From positions 123,216-187,215 of the forward strand of contig CAJTLT010000004.1 of NCBI GenBank assembly GCA_910577375.1: a stretch of 64,000 bases of DNA, given 5' to 3'. This DNA is from an uncultured Christensenella sp. GTDB taxonomy: Bacteria; Bacillota; Clostridia; Christensenellales; Borkfalkiaceae. Both the position numbers and the translations under genes were made by a program. Shown piece by piece: positions 49,098 to 58,098 of the stretch. The notes under the pieces are model-generated. The model was not told where the DNA came from. It worked only from the letters and a program-made list of their open reading frames with translations, and did not search any database. The first letter of the stretch is position 1; each line of letters opens with the position of its first letter.

Positions 49098-49817
49098 ATG
49101 GAAACTGAAAGAATTAAGGTAATTATAGTCGAAGACGAAAAAGACGCCGCCGACCTTTTGCAACAGTATCTTTTACGGTACGGTGAAGCGAAAAGCGTGG
49201 AATTCGACGTGCGCCGTTATAGCGACGCAACGTCTTTTTTGTCTAACTATAACAATAGCGCGGACCTTATTTTTATGGATATAGAGTTGCCCGACGGCGA
49301 CGGAATGACCGCGGTTGCAAAAATCCGCGAACGCGATAACGAGGTTACCGTAATTTTCGTTACCAATATGTCTCAATACGCTGTAAAGGGTTACGAGGTG
49401 CGCGCGTTTGATTTTATCGTTAAGCCGGTTTCTTACAGCAATTTTTCCATAAAACTTGCGGGGGCTGTTTCGGTAATACGCCAGCGCACGGGCAAGGATT
49501 TGTGGATTTCCAACAAAGAAGGCAAAACTTGTATACGCTCGTCACGCGTAAAGTATATCGAGGTAAATCAACACGTTCTGGTGTTCCATACTCTTGACGG
49601 AGATTACACCCAAAGCGGCACTTTAAGCAATATTCAGGATGAATTGGCGGGCGAGCCGTTTTCGCTTTGTAACCGCTGTTATCTTGTAAATTTGCGTTAC
49701 ATTACCGCGGTAAAGCAGTTCGACGTATATCTCGGCACGCAGAAACTGCAAATTTCCCGTCCCAAGCGCACAGGTTTTCTGCGCGATTTGAACAATTATT
49801 TAGCCAAGGGGTGTTAA
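49098..49817 (+). CDS. LytTR-family response regulator (AgrA-like)
   Basis: A 239-residue DNA-binding response regulator. The receiver domain carries the acidic pocket (VIVEDEKDAADLL) and the phosphorylation site D61 in LIFMDIELPDGDG, then VTVIFVTNMSQYAVKGYEVR and the lysine in DFIVKPVSY. The C-terminal LytTR domain spans about 140-235 (GKTCIRSSRVKYIEVNQHVL, LCNRCYLVNLRYITAVKQFD). ATG 49098 is preferred; the ribosome binding site is weak. It is followed four bases later by its histidine kinase and probably controls the surface operon downstream. Confidence 0.9.
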   Translation: METERIKVIIVEDEKDAADLLQQYLLRYGEAKSVEFDVRRYSDATSFLSNYNNSADLIFMDIELPDGDGMTAVAKIRERDNEVTVIFVTNMSQYAVKGYEVRAFDFIVKPVSYSNFSIKLAGAVSVIRQRTGKDLWISNKEGKTCIRSSRVKYIEVNQHVLVFHTLDGDYTQSGTLSNIQDELAGEPFSLCNRCYLVNLRYITAVKQFDVYLGTQKLQISRPKRTGFLRDLNNYLAKGC

Positions 49818-49821
49818 CGCC

Positions 49822-51168
49822 TTGCCCGTTTCCAATCTTACACTTTACAAATTGCTATTCGTCGCCGAAATAATAACGGCGGAATTTTTATTTACGTTCA
49901 GATTAAAAAAGCGTAAATACTTTGTTTTGCGCGCTCTCGGCTGTATAGCCGTTTTGTTCGTTATAGCGGCGTTTTTCCCCGAAATCTCCGCCGACGCATT
50001 TTATTCGTCATTTATGTTTTTAACACTATTCGCTCTGACCGTTCCAGCGTTGTGGCTGTGTTACGACGAGCGTTGGCAGAACATGGTTTTCTGCGCTCTC
50101 GCGGCGTATACCTTGCAGCATTTCGCATACGAGCTGGCGAATCTGGCGCTTTCTCTTATAGTATGGGGAAAAAGTCCCATACTCGGAATGTACGATAAAG
50201 AGCAGATGGATTTCTGGGCGTTCGACAAGCAGTCGTTTTTGCTTATTTTCGTATATTTGTTGTGCTATTTCGCATCGTATTGTCTCGTTTATCTGTTTTT
50301 CGGCAGAAAGATTAAAAAAGGCAGCGAAATGCAGATAAAAAGTTTGTCGTTGCTCTTTCTGATAGGCGCGGGGCTGTTGGTAAACATCGTGATTAACTCT
50401 GTGTTGATATATTCGGAGATGAGCTTCGTCAATTCGGTAGTAAATTATATTACAAATCTTTTGTGTTGCGTTCTTTTGCTTTACGGGCAGTTCGGGTTGC
50501 TTTTGACCAAGGAATTGAAGGGCGAATTGCAGGTTGTGCAACAGCTCTGGAACCAGGACAGGGAACAATACGCCGCGTTGAAAGAAAATATCGATTTGAT
50601 AAATATGAAATGCCACGATATGCGGCACCAGATACGGGAAATAGGTAAAAGCAAGAGCCTGAATTCCGAAACGATAGCCGAAATAGAAAAGTCTATTTCT
50701 CTTTATGACAGTATGGTAAAAACGGGTAACGACGTTCTCGATACTATTCTTACCGAAAAAAGTCTTTTGTGTTACCGCAAGGGTATAGTGCTTACGTGCG
50801 TGGCGGACGGCGGTCTGCTTGATTTTATGAGCGCGCCCGACCTGTATTCGCTTTTCGGTAACGCTCTTGACAACGCGATAGAAGCTGTAACCAAAATAGA
50901 AGACAGAGAAAAGCGAATAATAGGGCTGAGAATACACGCCGTCGGCGAGCTTATCACCGTAAATTTGAAAAATGCGTTTCAGGGACTTGTAGAGTTTGAC
51001 GAAAACGGATTTCCAAAGACTACAAAAGAGGATAAAAATTATCACGGATACGGTATAAAAAGCATTCGTTACGTGGTGGAAAAATACGACGGCAGCGTTG
51101 CGGTGCAGGTTGAAGACGGTATTTTCAATCTCAATATTTTAGTGCCTGCTCCGGACGCTAAAAGTTAA
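49822..51168 (+). CDS. GHKL sensor histidine kinase (AgrC-like)
   Basis: A 448-residue membrane kinase. About six transmembrane helices fill the first 215 residues. They are followed by a coiled helix with the phospho-acceptor region MKCHDMRHQIREIGK (H265 the likely site) and a GHKL ATPase domain with N box FGNALDNAIEAV and G box YHGYGIKSIRYVVEKY. The start is a TTG at 49822 with AAGGGG upstream. It pairs with the LytTR regulator before it. AgrC-type kinases sense peptides; no peptide precursor gene is seen nearby. Confidence 0.88.
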   Translation: MPVSNLTLYKLLFVAEIITAEFLFTFRLKKRKYFVLRALGCIAVLFVIAAFFPEISADAFYSSFMFLTLFALTVPALWLCYDERWQNMVFCALAAYTLQHFAYELANLALSLIVWGKSPILGMYDKEQMDFWAFDKQSFLLIFVYLLCYFASYCLVYLFFGRKIKKGSEMQIKSLSLLFLIGAGLLVNIVINSVLIYSEMSFVNSVVNYITNLLCCVLLLYGQFGLLLTKELKGELQVVQQLWNQDREQYAALKENIDLINMKCHDMRHQIREIGKSKSLNSETIAEIEKSISLYDSMVKTGNDVLDTILTEKSLLCYRKGIVLTCVADGGLLDFMSAPDLYSLFGNALDNAIEAVTKIEDREKRIIGLRIHAVGELITVNLKNAFQGLVEFDENGFPKTTKEDKNYHGYGIKSIRYVVEKYDGSVAVQVEDGIFNLNILVPAPDAKS

Positions 51169-51202
51169 AAAATTACAGAATAAGAAAATAAAACACACAA
51201 TT

Positions 51203-51236
51203 AAGCGGCAGGCGTTGAAATCCCGCCGCTTTTTTC
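51203..51236 (+). terminator. Terminator of the two-component operon
   Basis: AGCGGC/GCCGCT stem (51204-51209 with 51225-51230), with additional inner GG/CC pairs, followed by six T residues. Confidence 0.8.
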
Positions 51237-51292
51237 TATAATTGCGGAAAGAACAGCCCTTATATCAAGGGACGGTTTTAAGGAGGAAAAGG

Positions 51293-53269
51293 ATGAACGA
51301 GGTTAAAAAAACGTTTGCCCGCGGCGCAAAAAAATTTATTGCCGCGGCAATAGCGCTGGGGATTATGTGCGCGGGCGTTTTTTCGGCTTGCGGCGACGGA
51401 CACGAGCATTCGCTTGAAAAAGTGTCGGAAATACCGTCCACCTGTATACAGGAAGGGCGCGCCGCATATTGGAAGTGCAAAGATTGCGGCGCCGCTTTTT
51501 CGGACGCAGATGGGGAAAATCCCGTTGGCGACGGACAGCTTACGCTCGCCCTTGCACCGCACGGATATAAATTGCGCGCCGCCGTTGCGGAAGGCAGTTA
51601 TTACGTCGGCGAGTACGTTACGGAAGATATGCTGACATATTCGCTGCGTTGCGTAAATTGCGATGAAGAAGAACCTCTCGAAGAGGACGTAACGGTTGAT
51701 TTGAATAAACCGCTTACGCAAGGCGCCAATAATTTCGTGGTTAGCTACGGCGATTACAATACGGTGTTCACCGTTAGGGCTAAGCCAGAAAGCGAAAAGG
51801 TCGCCACGCTGACGGTCACGACGGATAAAATATTCCACGCCGGACAGACGGTCGTTCCCGTCGATTTTACGGCGACTTATCAGGTTGACGACAGACCTGC
51901 GGAGACGGCGACGGATTTCACCGTAAAAAACCCGAAAATTACGGCGGACACCCAAGAGATAGAAATAAGTTATAAGGGAAAAACCGCAAAAACTCCCGTA
52001 ACGGTGCACACGGTCACGCATGAGCCGCAGGTTGATTCAACCGCGGAAACGGAGGGCACGATAGAGCATTATTACTGCGAAACGTGCGAAAAGAATTTCG
52101 ACGCCGGCTTTAACGAGATAGATAACGTAAAAATGCCGCGTATGCAGACCTTTGCGGTAACCGACAATAAAATCGTAATTACCAAGGCGGACGGCTCAAA
52201 GGCGGCTTTAAAAACAGAATCGGGTCACACGTTTTTGGGCGGAGACAACAACGGCTGGGGCAGACTGTTTATGAAGTATAACGTTTCTGTAGACAGCGAC
52301 ACCGATATAAAATTTTATTTAAGCACGTGTATGCGCACGGGAGAAATAAAGATAAGCGACGTATATTCGATAAAAATCAACGGCATTGAAATGGATTGCG
52401 GCGAAAATCTTTTACCGCGCGGCGCTGAGAACAACTGGTTTTCAAAGGATTATTCCTTTGCGGGCGAGGGACGCCTTCTCGCGGGGCAAAACAATCTTGT
52501 GGAAGTAACCCGCCTGAATTTGATAGACAAGGAGCGCGGCGGCGAAAAAGCCTTTAATTTCTTCGGCATAGGAATATCCGCCATGACGGAAACGGCGATT
52601 ACTTTAAACGAGCCTTGTTCGCACGTATGCCCTCATTGCGGAAAATGTACCGAAAGCATTACAACAAGTTCGGCTTGTCTTGAAAAATGCACCGGACACG
52701 ACGGCGAGCATTTCTGCGGTCACATCTGCAATATATGCGGAGAGTGTAAAGACAGCGCCTGCACGGATGCGGTTTGCTCGGCAAAATGCGGCTGTAAAGA
52801 ATTCACCGTAATGCATAACAGCGTAACCGCCGTAGATAAGAACGGAGCGACGGTAAATAAAAATACCGCGTCTAACGAACAGAACATCAGCGCGAACGAC
52901 AGCAACGCGAAAAAGGGTCTTATAAAAATAACTTATAATATCCGTTCGGATGCGGAATGCACTGTAAAGCTTTATATAAAAACTTCGTCGCAGACTATTG
53001 AAAATACTCTTGCCGAAAGTTTTTCGTTTAAGGTCGGCGGTCAGCCTGTTACAGTGGACGGCAATGTTAAAATGCCTTGGAACGAGGCGAACAAGTGGAA
53101 AGATTTACGCTATACCTGCGTGGGAGAAATAAAACTTGCCGCGGGCGAAAACGTAATAGAAATAATCCGTCACGATATGACAGACCGCGAGCTCAACGAT
53201 TATACGGGTTACAACTTCTTCGGTATAGCGCTTTCGGGCAATTTATCGCTCGATTGGGCGCAGGCATAA
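51293..53269 (+). CDS. Cysteine-rich surface lipoprotein with carbohydrate-binding-like domains
   Basis: A 658-residue lipoprotein (lipobox VFSAC, cysteine about residue 34). An N-terminal cysteine/histidine segment (HEHSLEKVSEIPSTCIQEGR, WKCKDCGAAF) recurs in the middle as HYYCETCEKNFDAG. Two copies of a beta-sandwich-like domain (about 310-435 and 510-655; each ends in a pattern like AGQNNLVEVTRLNL or AGENVIEIIRHDM and FNFFGIGIS or YNFFGIALS) flank a cysteine-rich linker (CPHCGKCTESITTSSACLEK and on). Both features recur at the C-terminus of the GH3 protein two genes downstream. ATG 51293 follows AAGGAGG. Confidence 0.75.
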   Translation: MNEVKKTFARGAKKFIAAAIALGIMCAGVFSACGDGHEHSLEKVSEIPSTCIQEGRAAYWKCKDCGAAFSDADGENPVGDGQLTLALAPHGYKLRAAVAEGSYYVGEYVTEDMLTYSLRCVNCDEEEPLEEDVTVDLNKPLTQGANNFVVSYGDYNTVFTVRAKPESEKVATLTVTTDKIFHAGQTVVPVDFTATYQVDDRPAETATDFTVKNPKITADTQEIEISYKGKTAKTPVTVHTVTHEPQVDSTAETEGTIEHYYCETCEKNFDAGFNEIDNVKMPRMQTFAVTDNKIVITKADGSKAALKTESGHTFLGGDNNGWGRLFMKYNVSVDSDTDIKFYLSTCMRTGEIKISDVYSIKINGIEMDCGENLLPRGAENNWFSKDYSFAGEGRLLAGQNNLVEVTRLNLIDKERGGEKAFNFFGIGISAMTETAITLNEPCSHVCPHCGKCTESITTSSACLEKCTGHDGEHFCGHICNICGECKDSACTDAVCSAKCGCKEFTVMHNSVTAVDKNGATVNKNTASNEQNISANDSNAKKGLIKITYNIRSDAECTVKLYIKTSSQTIENTLAESFSFKVGGQPVTVDGNVKMPWNEANKWKDLRYTCVGEIKLAAGENVIEIIRHDMTDRELNDYTGYNFFGIALSGNLSLDWAQA

Positions 53270-53283
53270 AAAGGAGGTAAAAG

Positions 53284-53598
53284 ATGGAAAACAATAATAA
53301 AGCTATGCGCGGTTTACTTTCTAAACTGCCTTACGGAATAATCTGCGGCGCGAGCGCAATGTTCGTGTTTTTCGCAACGGCGGGGCTTATCGTGTCGTAC
53401 GTTGTTTTTTCGGGAATAGCTGCTCAGACCAGCGATACGGTATCTTTTCTCGAATATAGCTGGCAGACCGTGCTGTTCGTTTTCGATATAATCTTTGCGA
53501 TTATAACCGTAACGACATTGGTCGCTTATATACTTAAAAAACGCAATATATTTTTCGTGACGAAGGAACGCAAGGGGGAACAAAATGAAGATATTTAA
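53284..53598 (+). CDS. Small two-helix membrane protein
   Basis: A 104-residue protein with two membrane helices (about 21-43, FVFFATAGLIVSYVVFSGIA, and about 62-84, LFVFDIIFAIITVTTLVAYI) and a basic C-terminus. AAGGAGG precedes the ATG. It lies between the lipoprotein gene and the GH3 gene and overlaps the latter by 14 bases, so it is probably a membrane partner of the large enzyme. Confidence 0.75.
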   Translation: MENNNKAMRGLLSKLPYGIICGASAMFVFFATAGLIVSYVVFSGIAAQTSDTVSFLEYSWQTVLFVFDIIFAIITVTTLVAYILKKRNIFFVTKERKGEQNEDI

Positions 53599-56500
53599 AA
53601 AATCCGTATGGGTGATGCTCTCCATATTCTTTACGATATTGTTTATAGTTACCGTAATCGGTTCTGGAATTATGAACGACAACCAGGCGGGCATCAACGG
53701 CATGTTGGGTATAAATCCCTCCGAAAAGGTGGACCTCGGCGAAGATGAAAACGAGGATAAAGAATATTATAAATCCGCGTTTACAAAAGCAAACGGCGCT
53801 TACGACGACGAGGCGATGCGCGCCAATTCCGAAAAAATCGCGTTGCAGACCGCCGTTGAGGGAAGCGTGCTTTTATGGAACAATAAAGAAACCCTGCCCC
53901 TGAAACCGCAGTCTAAGGTAAATCTTTTCGGTATTTCTACTTTGGTTGACAATTGGGCGGCGTCTCCCCGTCATTTCCTTATACAGGGAGAAGGCTCGGG
54001 TATGATGTACGACCAGGAAGCCGGCATTATACGCCGCAATAATCTGGTAAACGAGCTTAAAGAAAAGGGGCTTAACGTCAACGAAACGCTTGCGGCAAAG
54101 TATAACGACTTAGGTAACGGAAACGGACATAAGTACCGCAAACTGCTTCAAAGAAACGCAGATTTAAGTTATAAATTCACCCTTGACGAAGCACCGTGGT
54201 CTGAAATAGAAAGCACGGTCAATTCGTCGGTGGACGGCGGCGCGGCGGTAATGATAATTTCGCGCAACGGCGGCGAATACAAGGATATCCGCGTCGGCGC
54301 GCCGTATGTTACGGATACATTCCTCGACGATTATAATTATCTCGATTTGTCAAAGGAAGAGGCAGGCGTTCTCGAAAATCTGAACAATCTTAAAAAGAGC
54401 GGTAAAATTTCGGGGATAGTGCTTTTGATAAACGCCGCCAACCCCGTGCAGTTTAAAAACCTTACCGACGAAAAGTACGGTATAGACGCTTGCGCGTTCA
54501 TAGGAATGGGCGGAACGGAGTCATTCGTGCAGATTGCCGAGGTTTTAACCGCGCAAAGCGAAGATATCGCGCTTTCCGGTCATCTTATGGACACCTTTGT
54601 TTACAGTGCAAAGTCCGCGCCCGCGTTCGAGAACTACGGCGACTTCACCTGGACGGATTATTCCGATAAGCTGCCCGATTTGGACAGCGAAAACAAGGCG
54701 GAAAACAATACGCACAACACAAAATACATGGTGTATCAGGAAGGCATTTATGTAGGTTATAAATATTACGAAACGCGTTACGAAGATTACGTTTTAGGCG
54801 AAGGCAAGGCAAATTCCGCGGCAGGCGCAACGAACGGCGCAAATTGGAATTACGGCAGTGAGGTCGCGTTTCCTTTCGGTTACGGGCTTTCATATACGCA
54901 GTTCGAACGCAGCGCGCCCCGCTTCGAAGAAAAAGAGGACGGTTCGGGCTGGGATATTTCTATCGATATCAAAAATATCGGCGACAAATATTCCGGTAAG
55001 GATGTTTTGCAGGTATATCTTCAAAAGCCTTATACCGATTACGATAAAGACCCCGAACATTATGTTGAAAAGTCCGCCGTCGAGCTTGTAGGCTTTGCAA
55101 AAACGGACTTGCTCACCGTCGGCGGCGACAAGCAGACGCTTAAAGTTACGGTTGATAAAGAGGCGTTGCGCTCTTACGACGCGTACGGCGAAAGAACCTA
55201 TATACTCGAAAAGGGCGAATATTATCTTGCCGTCGGAACGGACGCGCACGACGCGCTCAATAATATCCTTGCCGCGAAAGGCAAAACTCCTGAAAATACC
55301 GACGGAAGAATGGACGCGGAGGGCGATAAAAACTGCGTATATTCTATTTCTGTCGAAGAAAACGATTTTGAAATTTTTTCAAAAACGGCTGACGGAGATG
55401 AAATTACAAACCGTTTCGACAACGCGGATTTAAATTTATACGAGGGTACGCAGGACCAGCACGTTACTTATCTTTCAAGGCGCGACTGGGAGGGAACGTA
55501 TCCCGCCGCAGGCGGCTTTAAGCTTAAATGCTTAAACGAAACCATGGTAGCCGATATGCAGTACGGCACCAGATACGAAGCCGACCCCGACGCGAAAATT
55601 CCGACATACGGCAAGAATAACGGATTGACCCTCATTATGCTCAAAGATAAAGCGTACGACGACCCCATGTGGGACGAACTTATGGACCAGACCACGCTTG
55701 CAGAACAACAGTGGCTGTGCTCGTACGGGCTTAAATTTATGGCGGCGGTTTCCAGCGTTGTCGCTCCCGGCGCGGTGGCGCACGACGGACCCGTCGGATT
55801 AAAGACGAAAAACCCCACGCTTAATTCGCAAATGTGCTTTCCCAGCCCCGTAAACATGGCTTGCACGTGGGATACGGAGCTTATCAAAAAGCTGGGCGAC
55901 GCATTCGGTTCGGAGATGTTGCACGCGGGATATGCCGTAATTTACGCCCCTGGTGCAAATATTCACCGCACGGCTTACGGCGGGCGCAACTGGGAATATT
56001 ACAGCGAAGACGGCTTTTTGTCGGGCAAGATGCTTTCCGCCGAAGTGCAGGGCTTGCAATCGCGCGGGGCAATTGTTATAACAAAGCACTTCGCGTTAAA
56101 CGATCAGGAAACGAACAGATACGGCGTGTCAACCTGGGCTAATGAACAGGCGATAAGAGAAACGTATATATCCGCGTTCGAAATAGCTATACGCGAAGGC
56201 AAAATGAACGGAGTTATGTCGTCTTTCAACCGTTTGGGCTGTACATGGGCGGGCGCACACAAAGGGCTTTTGACGGACGTGTTGCGCACAGAATGGAATT
56301 TCACCGGTATAGTTGAATCTGACGCGTGCGCGGGCGGCGTATCGCATATGACAAGTGACGCGGCAAAGGCTGCGGGTCTTGTTGCTGGTAACAACCTATG
56401 GATGGATTCGGGCAACGAAAAATATTTCGAAAGCTATAAAAAAGATGCAACCGTTATGAGTGCTTTACGCGAGGCGAGCAAGCGCATTTTATACGGGCAG

Positions 56501-57916
56501 CTGAACAGCAACGCCATGAACGGCGTAGGCAATAACACGATAATAATAATACATCAGGCGTGGTGGCAAAAGCTTTTGGTTGCCGCGCAGGCGGTAGTCG
56601 GAACGACTATGGGCATAATGCTTGTTATGGCTGTTTTGAGCTTCGTATTCGACACCGGAAAATTCCGAGAATGGCACGGTGAAAGGCTTGCCGTAGCCGC
56701 AACCGCAAAGGCGGAGAGGATATCGGCAATTGCCGCCGCGGGTCAGGCAGCGGGCGCCGGATATTACGTCGGGCGCGGTACGGTGCAGAACGTTCCGGAA
56801 GGCTATTACGTCAACGGCGAAAAGCAACGCGTTTCTACGGGTAAAAAAGATTTGGTAATTCTCGTTTGTTCGGTTGCTGCGGCTGTTTTGATTACTATTT
56901 GCTCAACCCTGCCGTTCTTGTTGGAGGGTACGTCGGGTTTAGTCGGATGCGTACAGACTTGCCCCGTTTGCGGCGGATGTCTCGATTCGGGCTGTGACGT
57001 ATGCGAAACGATATGCGGCGAGGGCAAAGAGGAATACGAGTTCGAGGCGGTTAACGCCGACAAAATAACGGGCGAAAGAGCTCCTCAGGATTTGGTCAGC
57101 CAAAAAGGCACGGCATATGTAGGAGGATTTGAAGAAAATCTCGGCGCAGGGCTTAAATTCAATATTTTCGCCCAACAGGATACGACGGTAACGCTTGCGG
57201 TTTCCGTAAACAGGCTTACCGTGGATACGGTATTTACCGACCTTATACAGGTTAAGGTTAACGGCGAAAAAATCAAAAGCTCCGCAACGGTAAAAGCTGC
57301 GGCAAGCAACGCCGATTATAAAATCAACTTTATAGACGTGATTTTGGGTTGCGTAAATCTGCGCGCGGGGAATAACGTTATCGAGTTTAATACCGTAAAC
57401 GCATTGAGTTACAACTTTAACTTAATTAAACTGCGCGGCAACGAACAATTGCGCGAAACTTATTCGTCGTTCTTATTCAAGGCAAGCGAGTTCGCAATGC
57501 CTGGCGTGGGTACGGGCGGCATGCCTAAAAAAGAAAATACGGGATTTGTCGGCAACCTCAGCGGCAACAAAAACGCCACGCTTACGTTTAAAATAGTGGC
57601 GGAAGAAAATTGCACGGCAGTGCTTTCCGCGGCGGTGACCGGGCGCAGACAGGGCGCGCGCAAATTCACCGCGGGATTCGTGCCCAGCGTTGAAGGAAAA
57701 GAGATAGAATCCGACGTAATCGTGCCGCAGGGCGAACAAAGCACTGAGTGGACCGTTTCTTACAGGGTAACTATAGGCGAAATAGAGCTTACCAAAGGCG
57801 AAAATACGCTTATATTCACTGTTCCAGAAAACGTCGGAAATACAGACGCTTCGAATTTCGATTATATCGTAATTACCTCTATGTATGGCGTAAGTTGCAT
57901 TTCCTCTTGGGAATAA
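53585..57916 (+). CDS. Membrane-anchored family 3 glycoside hydrolase with reversed domain order
   Basis: A 1443-residue enzyme, probably a beta-glucosidase or related glycosidase acting at the cell surface. An N-terminal helix (about 8-30) is followed by the GH3 C-terminal domain (ALQTAVEGSVLLWNNKETLP, about 85-330), a fibronectin-like domain (about 450-560, SGKDVLQVYLQKPYTDYDKD), and only then the GH3 catalytic N-domain (about 690-980: GRNWEYYSEDGFLSGKM, K834-H835 in ITKHFALNDQETNR, predicted nucleophile D913 in GIVESDACAGG). Two further helices (about 998-1022 and 1089-1115), a cysteine-rich stretch (CVQTCPVCGGCLDSGCDVCE) and two carbohydrate-binding-like domains end the protein. Reversed GH3 order is known in some ruminal enzymes. 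Confidence 0.85.
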   Translation: MKIFKKSVWVMLSIFFTILFIVTVIGSGIMNDNQAGINGMLGINPSEKVDLGEDENEDKEYYKSAFTKANGAYDDEAMRANSEKIALQTAVEGSVLLWNNKETLPLKPQSKVNLFGISTLVDNWAASPRHFLIQGEGSGMMYDQEAGIIRRNNLVNELKEKGLNVNETLAAKYNDLGNGNGHKYRKLLQRNADLSYKFTLDEAPWSEIESTVNSSVDGGAAVMIISRNGGEYKDIRVGAPYVTDTFLDDYNYLDLSKEEAGVLENLNNLKKSGKISGIVLLINAANPVQFKNLTDEKYGIDACAFIGMGGTESFVQIAEVLTAQSEDIALSGHLMDTFVYSAKSAPAFENYGDFTWTDYSDKLPDLDSENKAENNTHNTKYMVYQEGIYVGYKYYETRYEDYVLGEGKANSAAGATNGANWNYGSEVAFPFGYGLSYTQFERSAPRFEEKEDGSGWDISIDIKNIGDKYSGKDVLQVYLQKPYTDYDKDPEHYVEKSAVELVGFAKTDLLTVGGDKQTLKVTVDKEALRSYDAYGERTYILEKGEYYLAVGTDAHDALNNILAAKGKTPENTDGRMDAEGDKNCVYSISVEENDFEIFSKTADGDEITNRFDNADLNLYEGTQDQHVTYLSRRDWEGTYPAAGGFKLKCLNETMVADMQYGTRYEADPDAKIPTYGKNNGLTLIMLKDKAYDDPMWDELMDQTTLAEQQWLCSYGLKFMAAVSSVVAPGAVAHDGPVGLKTKNPTLNSQMCFPSPVNMACTWDTELIKKLGDAFGSEMLHAGYAVIYAPGANIHRTAYGGRNWEYYSEDGFLSGKMLSAEVQGLQSRGAIVITKHFALNDQETNRYGVSTWANEQAIRETYISAFEIAIREGKMNGVMSSFNRLGCTWAGAHKGLLTDVLRTEWNFTGIVESDACAGGVSHMTSDAAKAAGLVAGNNLWMDSGNEKYFESYKKDATVMSALREASKRILYGQLNSNAMNGVGNNTIIIIHQAWWQKLLVAAQAVVGTTMGIMLVMAVLSFVFDTGKFREWHGERLAVAATAKAERISAIAAAGQAAGAGYYVGRGTVQNVPEGYYVNGEKQRVSTGKKDLVILVCSVAAAVLITICSTLPFLLEGTSGLVGCVQTCPVCGGCLDSGCDVCETICGEGKEEYEFEAVNADKITGERAPQDLVSQKGTAYVGGFEENLGAGLKFNIFAQQDTTVTLAVSVNRLTVDTVFTDLIQVKVNGEKIKSSATVKAAASNADYKINFIDVILGCVNLRAGNNVIEFNTVNALSYNFNLIKLRGNEQLRETYSSFLFKASEFAMPGVGTGGMPKKENTGFVGNLSGNKNATLTFKIVAEENCTAVLSAAVTGRRQGARKFTAGFVPSVEGKEIESDVIVPQGEQSTEWTVSYRVTIGEIELTKGENTLIFTVPENVGNTDASNFDYIVITSMYGVSCISSWE

Positions 57917-57930
57917 AACAATAATTTAAA

Positions 57931-57970
57931 AAATCCGCCGCGCGTTTTTAACGCGTGGCGGATTTTTGTT
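57931..57970 (+). terminator. Terminator of the GH3 operon
   Basis: A 15-bp stem AAATCCGCCGCGCGT (57931-57945) with 57951-57965 and one G-T pair, followed by T-rich sequence. Confidence 0.88.
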
Positions 57971-58098
57971 TTATGCGATAAAATTTTAAATATAAATGCT
58001 GCTTTGTGTAATGAGCACATGTTTTTTTTATTATTTTAATTAATAATTTTTTATTTCATTCTTTTTTGTCATAATTAAACGTTTACAAAGGAAATAAA

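Noticed and set aside
50026..51045. Leftward open frame (339 codons) opposite the histidine kinase
   Set aside because: Shadow of a well-supported kinase gene; the composition is unlike a real protein and there is no start signal.
51278..52021. Leftward open frame (247 codons) opposite the cysteine-rich lipoprotein
   Set aside because: Antisense of a clear lipoprotein gene; Arg-rich shadow without a ribosome binding site.
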